Assembly: GCF_007827555.1 (NCBI RefSeq)
Contig: NZ_VISS01000023.1
Span: 1-64,000, forward strand
Length of the DNA stretch: 64,000 nt
Direction: 5' to 3'
Source of the DNA: Aeribacillus composti
GTDB taxonomy: Bacteria > Bacillota > Bacilli > Bacillales > Aeribacillaceae
The notes below the pieces were generated by a model. The model was not told the DNA's origin. It made no database searches and was given only the letters and a program-made list of their open reading frames with translations. Every line of letters starts with the position of its first letter. Position 1 is the first letter of the stretch. The translations under genes were made by a program, and so were the position numbers. Of this stretch, positions 48,851-57,614 are shown one piece after another.

Positions 48851-49195
48851 GCGTTTTCTACCTCCTTGAAATTTGTTCATGTAATTTACGAAACTATCAT
48901 AACATGCGTTTTTTGTCATATTTTTGTCTATTCCTTCCATTGACAAATAATAGATTTTAAGTTTATAAACATTATCATGTAATTGTTGAAATTATAGGGT
49001 TCCAACCAAGGGAATATATGATATACTTCCTTCAAGAAGTGACAAAATTAAGCAAAATGTCTATAAATTGATAAGAATTAGGGGTTGACAATCTGTATAG
49101 AAAACGAAACTTTGTAATGTATGTTACAATATATTTACAAGTTCATGAGTCGACTGAAACATGATTTATATTAGAAAAGAAAGGAAGATTCCTTC
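48851..49195. other. Divergent control region ykwD / pbpH
   Basis: Holds the ribosome binding sites of both genes and a WalR-type box (49123-49139). A TTGACA at 49085-49090 is present, but no well-spaced -10 box could be fixed. No other gene seen. Confidence 0.5.
49123..49139 (-). promoter_or_regulatory. WalR-type box upstream of pbpH
   Basis: On the minus strand TGTAAA-TATAT-TGTAAC matches the WalR (YycF) direct-repeat consensus TGTWAH-N5-TGTWAH at every position, 57 bases before pbpH. Confidence 0.55.
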
Positions 49196-51271
49196 GTGAA
49201 AAAAGAAGCGGAAACAACTCCTTCTGAGACAAAACGGCAAAGGAAAGCGAGAATTTTTCGCATCAATTTTTTCTTTTTTATCGTTTTTCTTTTATTTGCC
49301 GCACTTGTCGTCCGCCTTGGCATCGTTCAAATTGTTCAGGGTGAAGAATATGCGAAAGAAGTCAGCCGGACAGAAGTGAATGTTGCGCAATATCCTGCAC
49401 CAAGAGGAAAAATGTTTGACCGAAACGGGAGAATCGTTGTAGACAACAAAAATGTTCCTGCTGTGACCTATACGGTGGAGAAGACGACCAAAACGAAAGA
49501 CAAGCTGGAAACAGCAAAAAAATTAGCACAGCTGATTGATCTCGACACATCTTTTCTAAGAGAAAGAGATTTGCGGGATTATTGGATAGCCAAAAATCCA
49601 AAAAAGGCAGAAAACTTATTGACGGAAAAAGAGAAAAAATTAGAACCTAAGGAAACATATCCACTTCAGGTTGAACGGGTTCCGGAAGAAGAAATTAAAA
49701 AAATCGAGAAGGATCCAAAAGAATTGGAGCTTGCCGCTCTATATACGAAATTTTCATCCGGATATGCGTATGAGCCGCAGATTGTCGCAACGAACTTAAG
49801 CCAAGAAGAAGTTTCAAAGGTTGCGGAACAGCTGGAAAATCTTCCGGGTGTCGATGTCATCACAGATTGGGAAAGGGTGTACCCTTATGATGACGTATTT
49901 AAAACGATTTTAGGGAAAATCTCATCTCCAAAAGAAGGGATACCAGAAGACAATAAATCATTTTTTGTAGCTCGAGGCTATGCCCGAAATGAACGAGTTG
50001 GAAAAAGCTATTTGGAGCAGCAATATGAGGATTATCTAAACCCAAGAAAAGCAAAAGTTCAATATATATCTGATAAAGATGGAAATACGATTTCACAAAA
50101 GGAAATTGATGACGGCAGAAGAGGATTCGATTTAAAACTTTCCATCGATATCGAACTGCAAAAAAGAATTGAAAAAATTGTTGATCAGCATATCAAAGCA
50201 GCAAGAGGACGTGGAAATTATTTAGTTGACCGTGCTTTCGTTGTCATGATGGATCCGTATAAAGGAGACGTTTTGGCGATGGTCGGACGAATGTACGATT
50301 CCGGAGAGATGTTGAACTTTGATTACGGTGCATTTGGGACGCAATATGAAATGGGTTCTACCGTTAAAGGTGCGACAGTTTTAGCAGGATATCAATTTGG
50401 TCTGAGACACGGAACCGTCTTTTATGACGCACCAATTCGTTTAAAAGGGACTCCGGAAAAATCTTCTTATCAAAATATGGGGGCTGTATCTGACCTAACA
50501 GCGTTGCAAAGAAGTTCAAACGTTTATATGTTCCATATCGCTATGAAAATTGCTGGTATACAATATTATCCGGGAAGAAGTTTTCCAGCTAAAGACGAAG
50601 ATTTTCAAAAGATGCGGAATTACTATGCCCAATTTGGTTTAGGGGTTCCGACAGGGATTGATCTCCCGCAGGAGTCCGCAGGGCAGCAATCTGATCCTGG
50701 AACTGACAGAGGGAAATTGCTTGACCTTGCCATTGGTCAGTTTGATACGTACACACCGCTGCAAATGGCCCAATATGTTTCAACGATTGCAAATGGCGGA
50801 TACCGTGTCAAGCCGCGGCTTGTAACAGAAATTCTTGAACCGACTGACGATGGGCTCGGACCGATTGCTCAAGAAATGCCGGTAAAAGTGTTAAACCGAA
50901 TAAACAATACGGAAGAGGATATTCAACGCGTCCAACAAGGCTTTTATCTAGTGACGAATACTCGACGCGGAACAGCTTACGCTCAGTTACATGGATTAAA
51001 TGTTGCGGGCAAAACCGGAACAGCGGAAACGACTTATTATGGTACGAAGCGCCAATACTGGGGGACAGACGTTTATAATTTAACATTTATCGGCTATTAT
51101 CCTGCCAAAGATCCGCAGGTTGCTTTCAGTGTTGTCGTCCCTTGGACAAAAAGAACCGGAAGCGAAGATGTGAATAAACGTATAGCGAGAGATATTGTAA
51201 AAGCATACATCGATTTACAGAAAGAATACGCCGGAAATTCCAATGCAAAATCAAATGATGACGAGCAATAA
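49196..51271 (+). CDS. pbpH: Class B penicillin-binding protein PbpH
   Basis: A 691-residue class B transpeptidase that crosslinks peptidoglycan, in B. subtilis involved in rod-shape maintenance together with PBP2A. One N-terminal membrane helix (FFFFIVFLLFAALVVRLGI) follows a basic cytoplasmic tail. Active-site motifs: Ser388 in GSTVKG (SxxK), RSSNVYM (SxN) and GKTGTAE (KTG). The dimerisation/pedestal domain starts with QYPAPRGKMFDRNGR. GTG 49196 follows AAAGGAAG. A WalR-type box lies upstream. Confidence 0.93.
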   Translation: MKKEAETTPSETKRQRKARIFRINFFFFIVFLLFAALVVRLGIVQIVQGEEYAKEVSRTEVNVAQYPAPRGKMFDRNGRIVVDNKNVPAVTYTVEKTTKTKDKLETAKKLAQLIDLDTSFLRERDLRDYWIAKNPKKAENLLTEKEKKLEPKETYPLQVERVPEEEIKKIEKDPKELELAALYTKFSSGYAYEPQIVATNLSQEEVSKVAEQLENLPGVDVITDWERVYPYDDVFKTILGKISSPKEGIPEDNKSFFVARGYARNERVGKSYLEQQYEDYLNPRKAKVQYISDKDGNTISQKEIDDGRRGFDLKLSIDIELQKRIEKIVDQHIKAARGRGNYLVDRAFVVMMDPYKGDVLAMVGRMYDSGEMLNFDYGAFGTQYEMGSTVKGATVLAGYQFGLRHGTVFYDAPIRLKGTPEKSSYQNMGAVSDLTALQRSSNVYMFHIAMKIAGIQYYPGRSFPAKDEDFQKMRNYYAQFGLGVPTGIDLPQESAGQQSDPGTDRGKLLDLAIGQFDTYTPLQMAQYVSTIANGGYRVKPRLVTEILEPTDDGLGPIAQEMPVKVLNRINNTEEDIQRVQQGFYLVTNTRRGTAYAQLHGLNVAGKTGTAETTYYGTKRQYWGTDVYNLTFIGYYPAKDPQVAFSVVVPWTKRTGSEDVNKRIARDIVKAYIDLQKEYAGNSNAKSNDDEQ

Positions 51272-51287
51272 AAAATAAATTATATAG

Positions 51288-51322
51288 AAGGGCCGTCGCT
51301 TTTTAACGAGCGATGGCTTTTC
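51288..51322 (+). terminator. Probable pbpH terminator
   Basis: Imperfect stem GGCCGTCGCT / AGCGATGGCT followed by TTTTC, 17 bases past the stop. Confidence 0.6.
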
Positions 51323-51339
51323 TATTAGTTATCGAAAAC

Positions 51340-51600
51340 CATTCATATAAATTGAACGATGCCGCATTCGCATAAAGATTTTTCGATAAACGGTTCGAAA
51401 TTCGCACATGCCGCAAAAACCGCAAACTTTTGTCCTATCTGCATATCTCCGAATGGTGTGAAACCCGAAGAAAGCGCAAAAACCGCACATGGCCGCAAAA
51501 TCGGTAAAGCTCATACCACCTCTTGCATACCTCCGGTGCGTTGTTAAATCCAAAGAAAGCGCAAAGTTCCGCAAAATAACCGAAAAATCCGCATAAGACA
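51340..51600. repeat. Degenerate direct repeats of about 80 bases
   Basis: Between pbpH and kinA the words GAAGAAAGCGCAAAAACCGCA and GCACATGCCGCAAAAACCGC recur with changes at roughly 51407, 51470 and 51553, giving two and a half degenerate units of 70-85 bases, each with a CATA(C/T)CTCCG core. The minus strand reads open through it, but the product only mirrors the repeat. Confidence 0.55.
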
Positions 51601-51667
51601 AAAAAAACTAGCCCTTTTTTGGCCAGTATTTTTTAAAATGTTGATACATACATATTTTTTATAGGGA

Positions 51668-51693
51668 AGGAAATGCAGTGGAAAAAGTCGAAA
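51668..51693 (+). promoter_or_regulatory. Candidate SigH promoter of kinA
   Basis: AGGAAAT, 14-base spacer, CGAAA; the -35 fits SigH well, the -10 (RGAAT) poorly. B. subtilis kinA is SigH dependent, which motivates the call. The same GTCGAAA also resembles a Spo0A box. Confidence 0.35.
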
Positions 51694-51838
51694 AAACATT
51701 TTAAATAGTAAGATTGACACATTTTTAGATGTTTATTTTGTAAAACTATATTAAAATTTTAGGTGGACAAAAAGTAGCAGGTCAATGAGCAAGATAGACT
51801 TTTTCTTTCTGGAAAGGGTAGTAATAGGGGGGCCAGGG

Positions 51839-53632
51839 ATGAGTCAACAAATACAAAAGGGTGTGCACAATCAAACAGAAATCATTTATTCGATTATTTC
51901 TAATGAAGGCTATTTTGAGTATATCTCCTCAAATTGTTTGAAAGTGCTCGGATATAAACAAAAAGAACTAATCGGTTCCAATCTTTCAGAATACTTGCAT
52001 GTAGAAGATATAAATATATTTGAAAGCTTTTTATATCATGGAGATGATATCTTTCCTTGTTCCTTCCGTTTTTTGCAGAAAAATGGATCCTATATTTGGA
52101 TGAAAACGTCAGTTGATGTTATATACAATCATTTGAACAAGGATCAAAGAGAATTTGTCTTAAAGTTTGCTGTCACTTCGGCGGATGACAAGATAGATGA
52201 AGTTCCCAAAGAAGTAAATCCGATACGTGCTGACGGTGCTCTTGATTTTGTGCACGAGCTTCCGTGCCCGCTCATAATTTCAAAAAAAGGGAAAGTTCAA
52301 TATGCTAATACGGCTGCTGTTAAGCTGCTTGTGGCGACTAGCAGTGAAGATATTGTTGGAAAAATGGTTTTCCAATTTATTGACAAAATGTTTCACGAAT
52401 CTGTCCATGAAACGATTGAAAATCTTCACAAAGGAATTGATAGCGGAATTTTAGAACAAATTTGGACATCTTTGGACGGGAACAAGATCTATGTTGAGTT
52501 GAAGAGCGTGCTTATATCATATAAAGGCGAACAAGCAGAACTGCTTGTCATTACCGATATTTCATCCAAAAAAATATACCAAAGCATTTTGCAGCAAAGC
52601 AGTGAAAAGTATCAAAGGCTGATTCAAAATTCCATCGATACAATTGCAGTGATTCATAATGATAAATGGGTTTTTATGAATGAGTCGGGGATCAAGCTTT
52701 TCGGTGCGCAAGATTATCCGGACGTATTGGGCAAAAGCATCTATCATTTTTTACACCCGGAATATCATCAGCATGTCAAAGATCAATTAGATGACATAAC
52801 GAACGGAAGAACGGAAACAATCGTGACCAAGCAAAGCTGGTATACATATTCGAAAAAAATTGTCCATACCGAAATGGTTTGCATTCCGACAACATATTTT
52901 GGCGAACCGGCGGTTCAAATAATTTTACGAGATTTGTCTGAACATAAACATGCGGAAGAATTGATGATTCGCTCTGAAAAGCTTTCTGTTGCAGGGCAGC
53001 TGGCAGCAGGTATCGCCCACGAAATACGCAATCCGTTAACAGCAATAAAAGGTTTTTTACAGCTGATGCATGGTGAAATCGAAAAAGATAATCAATATTT
53101 TGAAATCATTTTTTCAGAGCTGAATCGAATTGAAATGATTTTGAGTGAATTGCTGATGCTTGCGAAACCGCAAGAAACGGTTTTTGAAAAAGCAAATGTC
53201 AAAACGATTTTACGCGAAGTTGTTACACTGCTGGAAACGGAAGCAATATTAAGAAATATTGTGATTGAGAAAAAATTTTCTGATGAGATTCAAGAAGTTG
53301 TTTGCGATAAAAACCAATTGAAGCAAGTTTTTATCAATCTCATTAAGAATGCAATTGAAGCAATGCCAAATGGAGGAACAGTGACAATTTCTACTAAATC
53401 TGAAAATTTTTCCATTGTGATTGAAATAAAAGATGAAGGAGAGGGGATACCGAAAGAGCTGCTAGAAAGATTAGGGGAGCCTTTTTTAACGACAAAAGAA
53501 AAAGGAACAGGTCTAGGATTAATGATCACATATAAAATTGTTGAAAATCATAAAGGCACGATCGATGTGTCGAGCAGCGAAAAAGGCACCGTTTTCACAA
53601 TTAAGTTGCCAAAACAAAAAACAGTGCTTTAA
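51839..53632 (+). CDS. kinA: Sporulation sensor histidine kinase KinA
   Basis: KinA is the main kinase starting sporulation by phosphorylating Spo0F. The 597-residue protein has three PAS domains (about residues 10-110, 130-245, 260-370) and matches B. subtilis KinA through IQNSIDTIAVIHNDKWVFMN and TEMVCIPTTYFGEPA. The phosphoacceptor is His394 in AGIAHEIRNP; N box NQLKQVFINLIKNA, DEGEGIP and GTGLGLM follow. No membrane segment. I choose ATG 51839, behind AGGGGGGCCAGGG; ATG 51785 would add 18 residues but has a weaker site. patA is convergent, as in B. subtilis order. Confidence 0.94.
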   Translation: MSQQIQKGVHNQTEIIYSIISNEGYFEYISSNCLKVLGYKQKELIGSNLSEYLHVEDINIFESFLYHGDDIFPCSFRFLQKNGSYIWMKTSVDVIYNHLNKDQREFVLKFAVTSADDKIDEVPKEVNPIRADGALDFVHELPCPLIISKKGKVQYANTAAVKLLVATSSEDIVGKMVFQFIDKMFHESVHETIENLHKGIDSGILEQIWTSLDGNKIYVELKSVLISYKGEQAELLVITDISSKKIYQSILQQSSEKYQRLIQNSIDTIAVIHNDKWVFMNESGIKLFGAQDYPDVLGKSIYHFLHPEYHQHVKDQLDDITNGRTETIVTKQSWYTYSKKIVHTEMVCIPTTYFGEPAVQIILRDLSEHKHAEELMIRSEKLSVAGQLAAGIAHEIRNPLTAIKGFLQLMHGEIEKDNQYFEIIFSELNRIEMILSELLMLAKPQETVFEKANVKTILREVVTLLETEAILRNIVIEKKFSDEIQEVVCDKNQLKQVFINLIKNAIEAMPNGGTVTISTKSENFSIVIEIKDEGEGIPKELLERLGEPFLTTKEKGTGLGLMITYKIVENHKGTIDVSSSEKGTVFTIKLPKQKTVL

Positions 53633-53648
53633 AAGCGCACTGTTTTTC
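53617..53648. terminator. Bidirectional terminator kinA / patA
   Basis: Stem AAAACAGTGC / GCACTGTTTT with a ten-base loop and T run; it overlaps the kinA stop codon and ends at the patA stop. Confidence 0.85.
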
Positions 53649-54802
53649 TATTTTCTTTTCAGTTGCACAAAATGCTCAAGCCTGTCCAAAGCTTTTTCCA
53701 GCTCTTTTGTCGAGTAAGCGTAAGAGATGCGGATAAACCCTTCTCCAAATTTGGAAAAAGCGCTCCCCGGGACGACCGCAACACCAGCCTTCTCAACCAG
53801 CTCCAAAGCAAAATCAAAAGAGCTTTGTCCAAATGATTGAATCGAAGGAAATAAATAAAAGGCTCCGCTTGGTTTAACAACCTCAAATCCCATTTCAACG
53901 AGACGACCGTATACGTACTCCAATCGTTTTTCATATTCTTTTTTCATTATTTGACCATCATGAAACCCTTCCGTTAAAGCGTTGTAAGCAGCTTTTTGAG
54001 AGATCGACGAAGCGCATGAAACATTATATTGATGCACTTTTAACATATGTTTTGTGATATCTTTCGGCGCAAAAAGAAATCCGATCCGCCATCCAGTCAT
54101 GCTATGCGATTTGGACAGTCCATTGACGACGATCGTCTGCTCCCGCAAAAAAGAAGCGATCGAGGTATGAGGTGCGTCATACGTTAATTCACTGTAAATT
54201 TCATCCGCTAAAATAAAAATATCCTTCCCGCGAACGGCATCGGCAATCTCTATCAGCTCCTCTGCAGTGAATGTAACGCCTGTCGGATTGGACGGGTAAG
54301 GCAAAATTATGCATCGGGTTTTTTCTGTTATATTTTGTTTAATCAAATCCGCAGTTAATTTAAATTTGTTTTTTGTCGTATCAACATAAACGGGTATTGC
54401 TCCGCACAATTGAATAATTGGCTCATACCCCGGATAAACAGGACCTGGCAGCATTACCTCCGTTCCGGGCTCCAAAATCGTTCGAAGCGCTATATCAATC
54501 GCCTGGCTGGCCCCGATTGTAACAATCACTTCCGAACCAGGATCATAGGAGAGATGATATTTTTTATGTACAAATTGGCATGCTGCTTCTCTTACATCGA
54601 TCAATCCTGCATTATGCGTATACGTTGTATAGTTGTCATCAATTGCCTGTTTTGCCGCTTCTTTTATATGTGAAGGCGTTGGGAAGTCAGGCTGGCCAAT
54701 CGTTAGCGAAACGACATCGTCATAGTTGGAAACGATGTTAAAAAAAGCTCGAATGCCGGAAATCGCAATGTTTTTTACATTTTGGTTAATCAAATGTTCC
54801 AT
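53648..54802 (-). CDS. patA: Aminotransferase PatA
   Basis: A 384-residue fold-type I PLP aminotransferase. In B. subtilis PatA is an N-acetyl-LL-diaminopimelate aminotransferase of the lysine pathway. The PLP Lys is in VNGLSKSHSMTGWRIGF; substrate-binding features are SLTIGQPDFPTP, YPSNPTGVTF, ADEIYSELTYD and the C-terminal Arg in FIRISYAYS. ATG 54802 follows GCAGGTGAT and gives the expected MEHLINQNV start. Confidence 0.92.
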   Translation of the reverse strand: MEHLINQNVKNIAISGIRAFFNIVSNYDDVVSLTIGQPDFPTPSHIKEAAKQAIDDNYTTYTHNAGLIDVREAACQFVHKKYHLSYDPGSEVIVTIGASQAIDIALRTILEPGTEVMLPGPVYPGYEPIIQLCGAIPVYVDTTKNKFKLTADLIKQNITEKTRCIILPYPSNPTGVTFTAEELIEIADAVRGKDIFILADEIYSELTYDAPHTSIASFLREQTIVVNGLSKSHSMTGWRIGFLFAPKDITKHMLKVHQYNVSCASSISQKAAYNALTEGFHDGQIMKKEYEKRLEYVYGRLVEMGFEVVKPSGAFYLFPSIQSFGQSSFDFALELVEKAGVAVVPGSAFSKFGEGFIRISYAYSTKELEKALDRLEHFVQLKRK

Positions 54803-54911
54803 ACAAATCACCTGCTTTAATAAGTGTCGTCTTATATTTTATCATGTTTGTCCCAAGCTTTTATTGGTAAACTAAATTTATGTCCAAAAAAATTTAGAAA
54901 GTGTGATGTCT

Positions 54912-55880
54912 ATGATACGAACATTAGTCATTACAACTGATTTGGAAGCTAAATATGATGTGGCATTAAAAGAGATTCGAAAAAAGGAAGTTCTTTGGTA
55001 CTGGGTCGATTTTTACAAGGCGACGGAAGATGAAATTAGATTGCTAGGGAAATTTTTTCATTTTCATCCTTTGTCCATTGAGGATTGTGTCGAAAATGTT
55101 GAACGGCCGAAAATAGATTTTTATGACTCTTATATGTTTGTTGTGTTGCACGGAATTCATCAACAGACGCTGGAACCGGAAGAGCTTGACTTATTTGTAA
55201 ACGAAAAAGGAATCGTCACATTTCACAAAAATGCCATTCGAGATCTAAACAACATTTGGCTGAGAATCAAAAAAGACGATTCTTTAAAAAAAGGGCCTAT
55301 GAAAATCATGCATCAATTGACTGATAAGCTCGTTGATGATTTTTTTCCGCCCGTGTACCATTTGGAAGATTTATTAAATCAAATTGAGGAAAACAATAAA
55401 AACAAATCGATCAATGAGTTAATGAAAGAGCTTTTTTCCATCAGGTCTCAATTATCAAAAATAAGAAGAACAATCATTCCGATGCGGGATTTGATGTACC
55501 GGATCATCTCGTCCAACAGGCTGAACGAAATGAAGGAGGAAGATTTGTATTTTTATGATGTTTATGACCATTTACTCAAGCTTGTCGAGATGACGGAGGC
55601 AAATCGGGAGCTTGCGGCTGATATAAGGGACAGCTATTTATCTTACAACTCAAACCGGATGAATACGATTATGATGACATTGACGGTTATTTCGTCTATT
55701 TTTATGCCTCTTACGTTTATCGCAGGAATTTATGGAATGAATTTTGAATATATGCCCGAGCTGAAAATGAAGTATGGCTATTATATTGTATTAGGAGTCA
55801 TGGCTCTCATCGGAACAGGAATGCTTTATATTTTTTATAAAATGGGTTGGTTCCGGTTTCATAAAGGTCCAAAATTGTAG
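54912..55880 (+). CDS. CorA-type magnesium/cobalt transporter
   Basis: A 322-residue CorA-family channel. The long N-terminal cytoplasmic domain contains FHFHPLSIEDCVE and the coiled-coil willow helices; two C-terminal transmembrane helices flank the hallmark GMN motif in AGIYGMNFEYMPEL. It resembles B. subtilis YfjQ. Three possible starts lie close together (54903, 54906, 54912); I choose 54912 for its distance from GAAAGTGTG. No M-box riboswitch is present upstream. The gene is an insertion relative to B. subtilis patA-cheV order. Confidence 0.88.
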   Translation: MIRTLVITTDLEAKYDVALKEIRKKEVLWYWVDFYKATEDEIRLLGKFFHFHPLSIEDCVENVERPKIDFYDSYMFVVLHGIHQQTLEPEELDLFVNEKGIVTFHKNAIRDLNNIWLRIKKDDSLKKGPMKIMHQLTDKLVDDFFPPVYHLEDLLNQIEENNKNKSINELMKELFSIRSQLSKIRRTIIPMRDLMYRIISSNRLNEMKEEDLYFYDVYDHLLKLVEMTEANRELAADIRDSYLSYNSNRMNTIMMTLTVISSIFMPLTFIAGIYGMNFEYMPELKMKYGYYIVLGVMALIGTGMLYIFYKMGWFRFHKGPKL

Positions 55881-56231
55881 CGGGCAAAAAATGCGGCCTG
55901 CTTCGTAAAAAATAGGATGGGTAAGTTTTTGCACATTATAAAAAAGAAACTTGAAGAGCGCAAAATTTAACAATGAAAGGCGGAAAATTGCTCTTTCAAT
56001 TTATCGATAAAGCGTCTTTGAAAGACTTGACAAGCATACATAGAAGCTAAAAAGGAAAACAAAGGCGAGAGTAAGAAAAAATTCAGTATGCGCCCCCTCA
56101 AATTCTTTTGTAAGGTAAACAATCAAAAGGAACTCTTTTTATAAAAGGCTAAACAGTGACAGCAATACAAGCTGTTCACAAGCTTCGTTCTATAATATAA
56201 AACAGCAAAAAATTTGAAATGGAGGCTTATG
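55881..56231. other. Intergenic region after corA
   Basis: No gene supported. No strong terminator for corA was found. Near 56170-56185 the word AAGCTGTTCACAAGCTT is partly palindromic, and TCTATAATATAA just before the next gene could be a -10 region. Confidence 0.4.
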
Positions 56232-56786
56232 ATGGAGAGAATTGCAGTAATTGGTCAATCCGGCTTGATTCCGGAACATGTCCGCCTCCTGGCTGAAGAA
56301 ATCGGTTCAGAAATTGCTAAAAGAGGAGCTGTTCTTTTGACAGGCGGCGGAAGCGGAGTGATGGAGGCAGTTTCACGAGGGGCCAAACAAGCAAACGGCC
56401 TTGTCGTAGGTATTTTGGCTGGAGACGACAAACTGGCAGCAAACGAATTTATTGATATTCCGATTAATACTGGATTAGGTTTTGATTACAGAAGCGTTTT
56501 GCTTGTTCATTCCGCAGATGCCATCATTATGATTGGAGGAGGAAATGGAACGCTTGGAGAATTGTCTGCCGCATATATGAACAAAAAACGTGTCATCATC
56601 GTTGAAAATTCAGGAGGATGGTCGAACACCGTGAAGCAAATCGCCTTTGAAGGCTGTTATTTAGATGAGCGGAGAACAGTCGAAATTCAGTTCGCTAAAA
56701 CGGCTAAATCAGCTGTAGATCTTGCTTTTCAATCCATTTACAACCCTGTTGATCCCGATAAAAATACCGGTTTAATAGGTGACTAG
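56232..56786 (+). CDS. TIGR00725/LOG-like nucleotide-binding protein
   Basis: A 184-residue Rossmann-fold protein of the LOG/lysine-decarboxylase-like superfamily (TIGR00725 type). Motifs: IAVIGQSG at the N-terminus, LTGGGSGVMEAVSRGAK, IPINTGLGFDYRS and IMIGGGNGTLGELSAAYMNKK, in the place of the PGGxGTxxE motif of LOG enzymes. The PGGxGT motif is GGGNGT here, so phosphoribohydrolase activity is possible but unproven. ATG 56232 is six bases after GGAGG. Repeat copy 2 lies just downstream. Confidence 0.82.
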   Translation: MERIAVIGQSGLIPEHVRLLAEEIGSEIAKRGAVLLTGGGSGVMEAVSRGAKQANGLVVGILAGDDKLAANEFIDIPINTGLGFDYRSVLLVHSADAIIMIGGGNGTLGELSAAYMNKKRVIIVENSGGWSNTVKQIAFEGCYLDERRTVEIQFAKTAKSAVDLAFQSIYNPVDPDKNTGLIGD

Positions 56787-56800
56787 CATGCGGATGTTTA

Positions 56801-56890
56801 AAAAGTCCAATCGGTTGAAAACAATATATCAACGTTTCTAAAATAGTAAAGGGGCGTCCATAAGCCAAAAACGACTTATTAGACTGCCCC
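56801..56890 (-). mobile_element. MITE-like repeat, copy 2 (internally deleted)
   Basis: The reverse complement reads GGGGCAGTCTAATAAGTCG, then a hairpin half, then TTTTAGAAACGTTGATATAT and TTTTCAA, matching copy 1 but lacking its GGTGTTTATGATTTTTTG block. It lies about 15 bases after the LOG-like gene. Confidence 0.65.
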
Positions 56891-56900
56891 GAGTGTCATC

Positions 56901-57347
56901 TTAAAAACATGAGAAGGAAGAGATTCTGTTTAAATCAATGCCGAAATATTCCCATCGATTTTGGCGAGGTCTCCAGCGCCACCCGGCAATGGACCTTTGT
57001 CCTACAAACACAGGGAAATACCAGAAGCTTCTGCCGTTTGTTAATCGGATAAATGTAAAACGATGTAAACATCTTCTAATGCCTCCGGGATCAACTGCAA
57101 ATGTTCCGACTCCGGGTGATTCTTGAGGAATAAAACTTGGAGGCGGTCCTGAAGGCGGTCCTTGCTGCTGTCCAAAACCGTCACTCGGACTTCCGCCGAT
57201 TCCAGGAGGGCCGAATGGAGGGAAACCGGGACCAGTCCCCGTAGGAGGAAACGAAGGAAATCCTCCACCCATCCCTGGAAAGCCCGGAAAAAATTCTGGC
57301 TGTTGAACTCCCGGGAGGATTTGTCGATAGAATGGATACACGTTCAT
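56901..57347 (-). CDS. Pro/Gly-rich protein with conserved C-terminal domain
   Basis: A 148-residue protein. The first half is a low-complexity Pro/Gly/Phe run (FFPGFPGMGGGFPSFPP and similar), the second half a compact domain IRRCLHRFTFIRLTNGRSFW then FPVFVGQRSIAGWRW and WEYFGIDLNRISSFSCF. I recognise the C-terminal block as recurring in Bacillus hypothetical proteins, some with loose transporter names, but know no function. Composition is like spore-coat proteins; that is inference only. ATG 57347 follows AAAGGAG. No homologue is expected here from B. subtilis order. Confidence 0.7.
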   Translation of the reverse strand: MNVYPFYRQILPGVQQPEFFPGFPGMGGGFPSFPPTGTGPGFPPFGPPGIGGSPSDGFGQQQGPPSGPPPSFIPQESPGVGTFAVDPGGIRRCLHRFTFIRLTNGRSFWYFPVFVGQRSIAGWRWRPRQNRWEYFGIDLNRISSFSCF

Positions 57348-57536
57348 GCTCCTTTCACTTTTCAGTTGTTCACCATAACATATGCAACTTCACTTTTAAG
57401 GTGTTTGACCTACATAAAAGTTTTTTATAAAAAAAGGAAATCAAGTCGTCTTTGTCGAAATAAAATGTATCATTTACGTTTTTATGAGTAACGCTGTTCA
57501 GACTTACTTCCCATCGATTTGTAGCGAAAGAAGTAT

Positions 57537-57563
57537 TAAATGAACAAAGAATAAAACCGATAT
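57537..57563 (+). promoter_or_regulatory. SigD promoter of cheV
   Basis: TAAA, 15-base spacer, ACCGATAT; one mismatch from the SigD consensus, 52 bases before the cheV start. Confidence 0.8.
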
Positions 57564-57614
57564 AAAAAAGTGAAGAAGAAACGTTCGCAAATATTAGACG
57601 GAAGGAAGAAAGAT

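Noticed and set aside
51340-51600. CRISPR array
   Set aside because: Repeats are long, degenerate and few; there are no regular unique spacers and no cas genes.
51329-51601. 90-residue minus-strand frame as a gene
   Set aside because: No ribosome binding site, and the peptide only mirrors the underlying DNA repeat.
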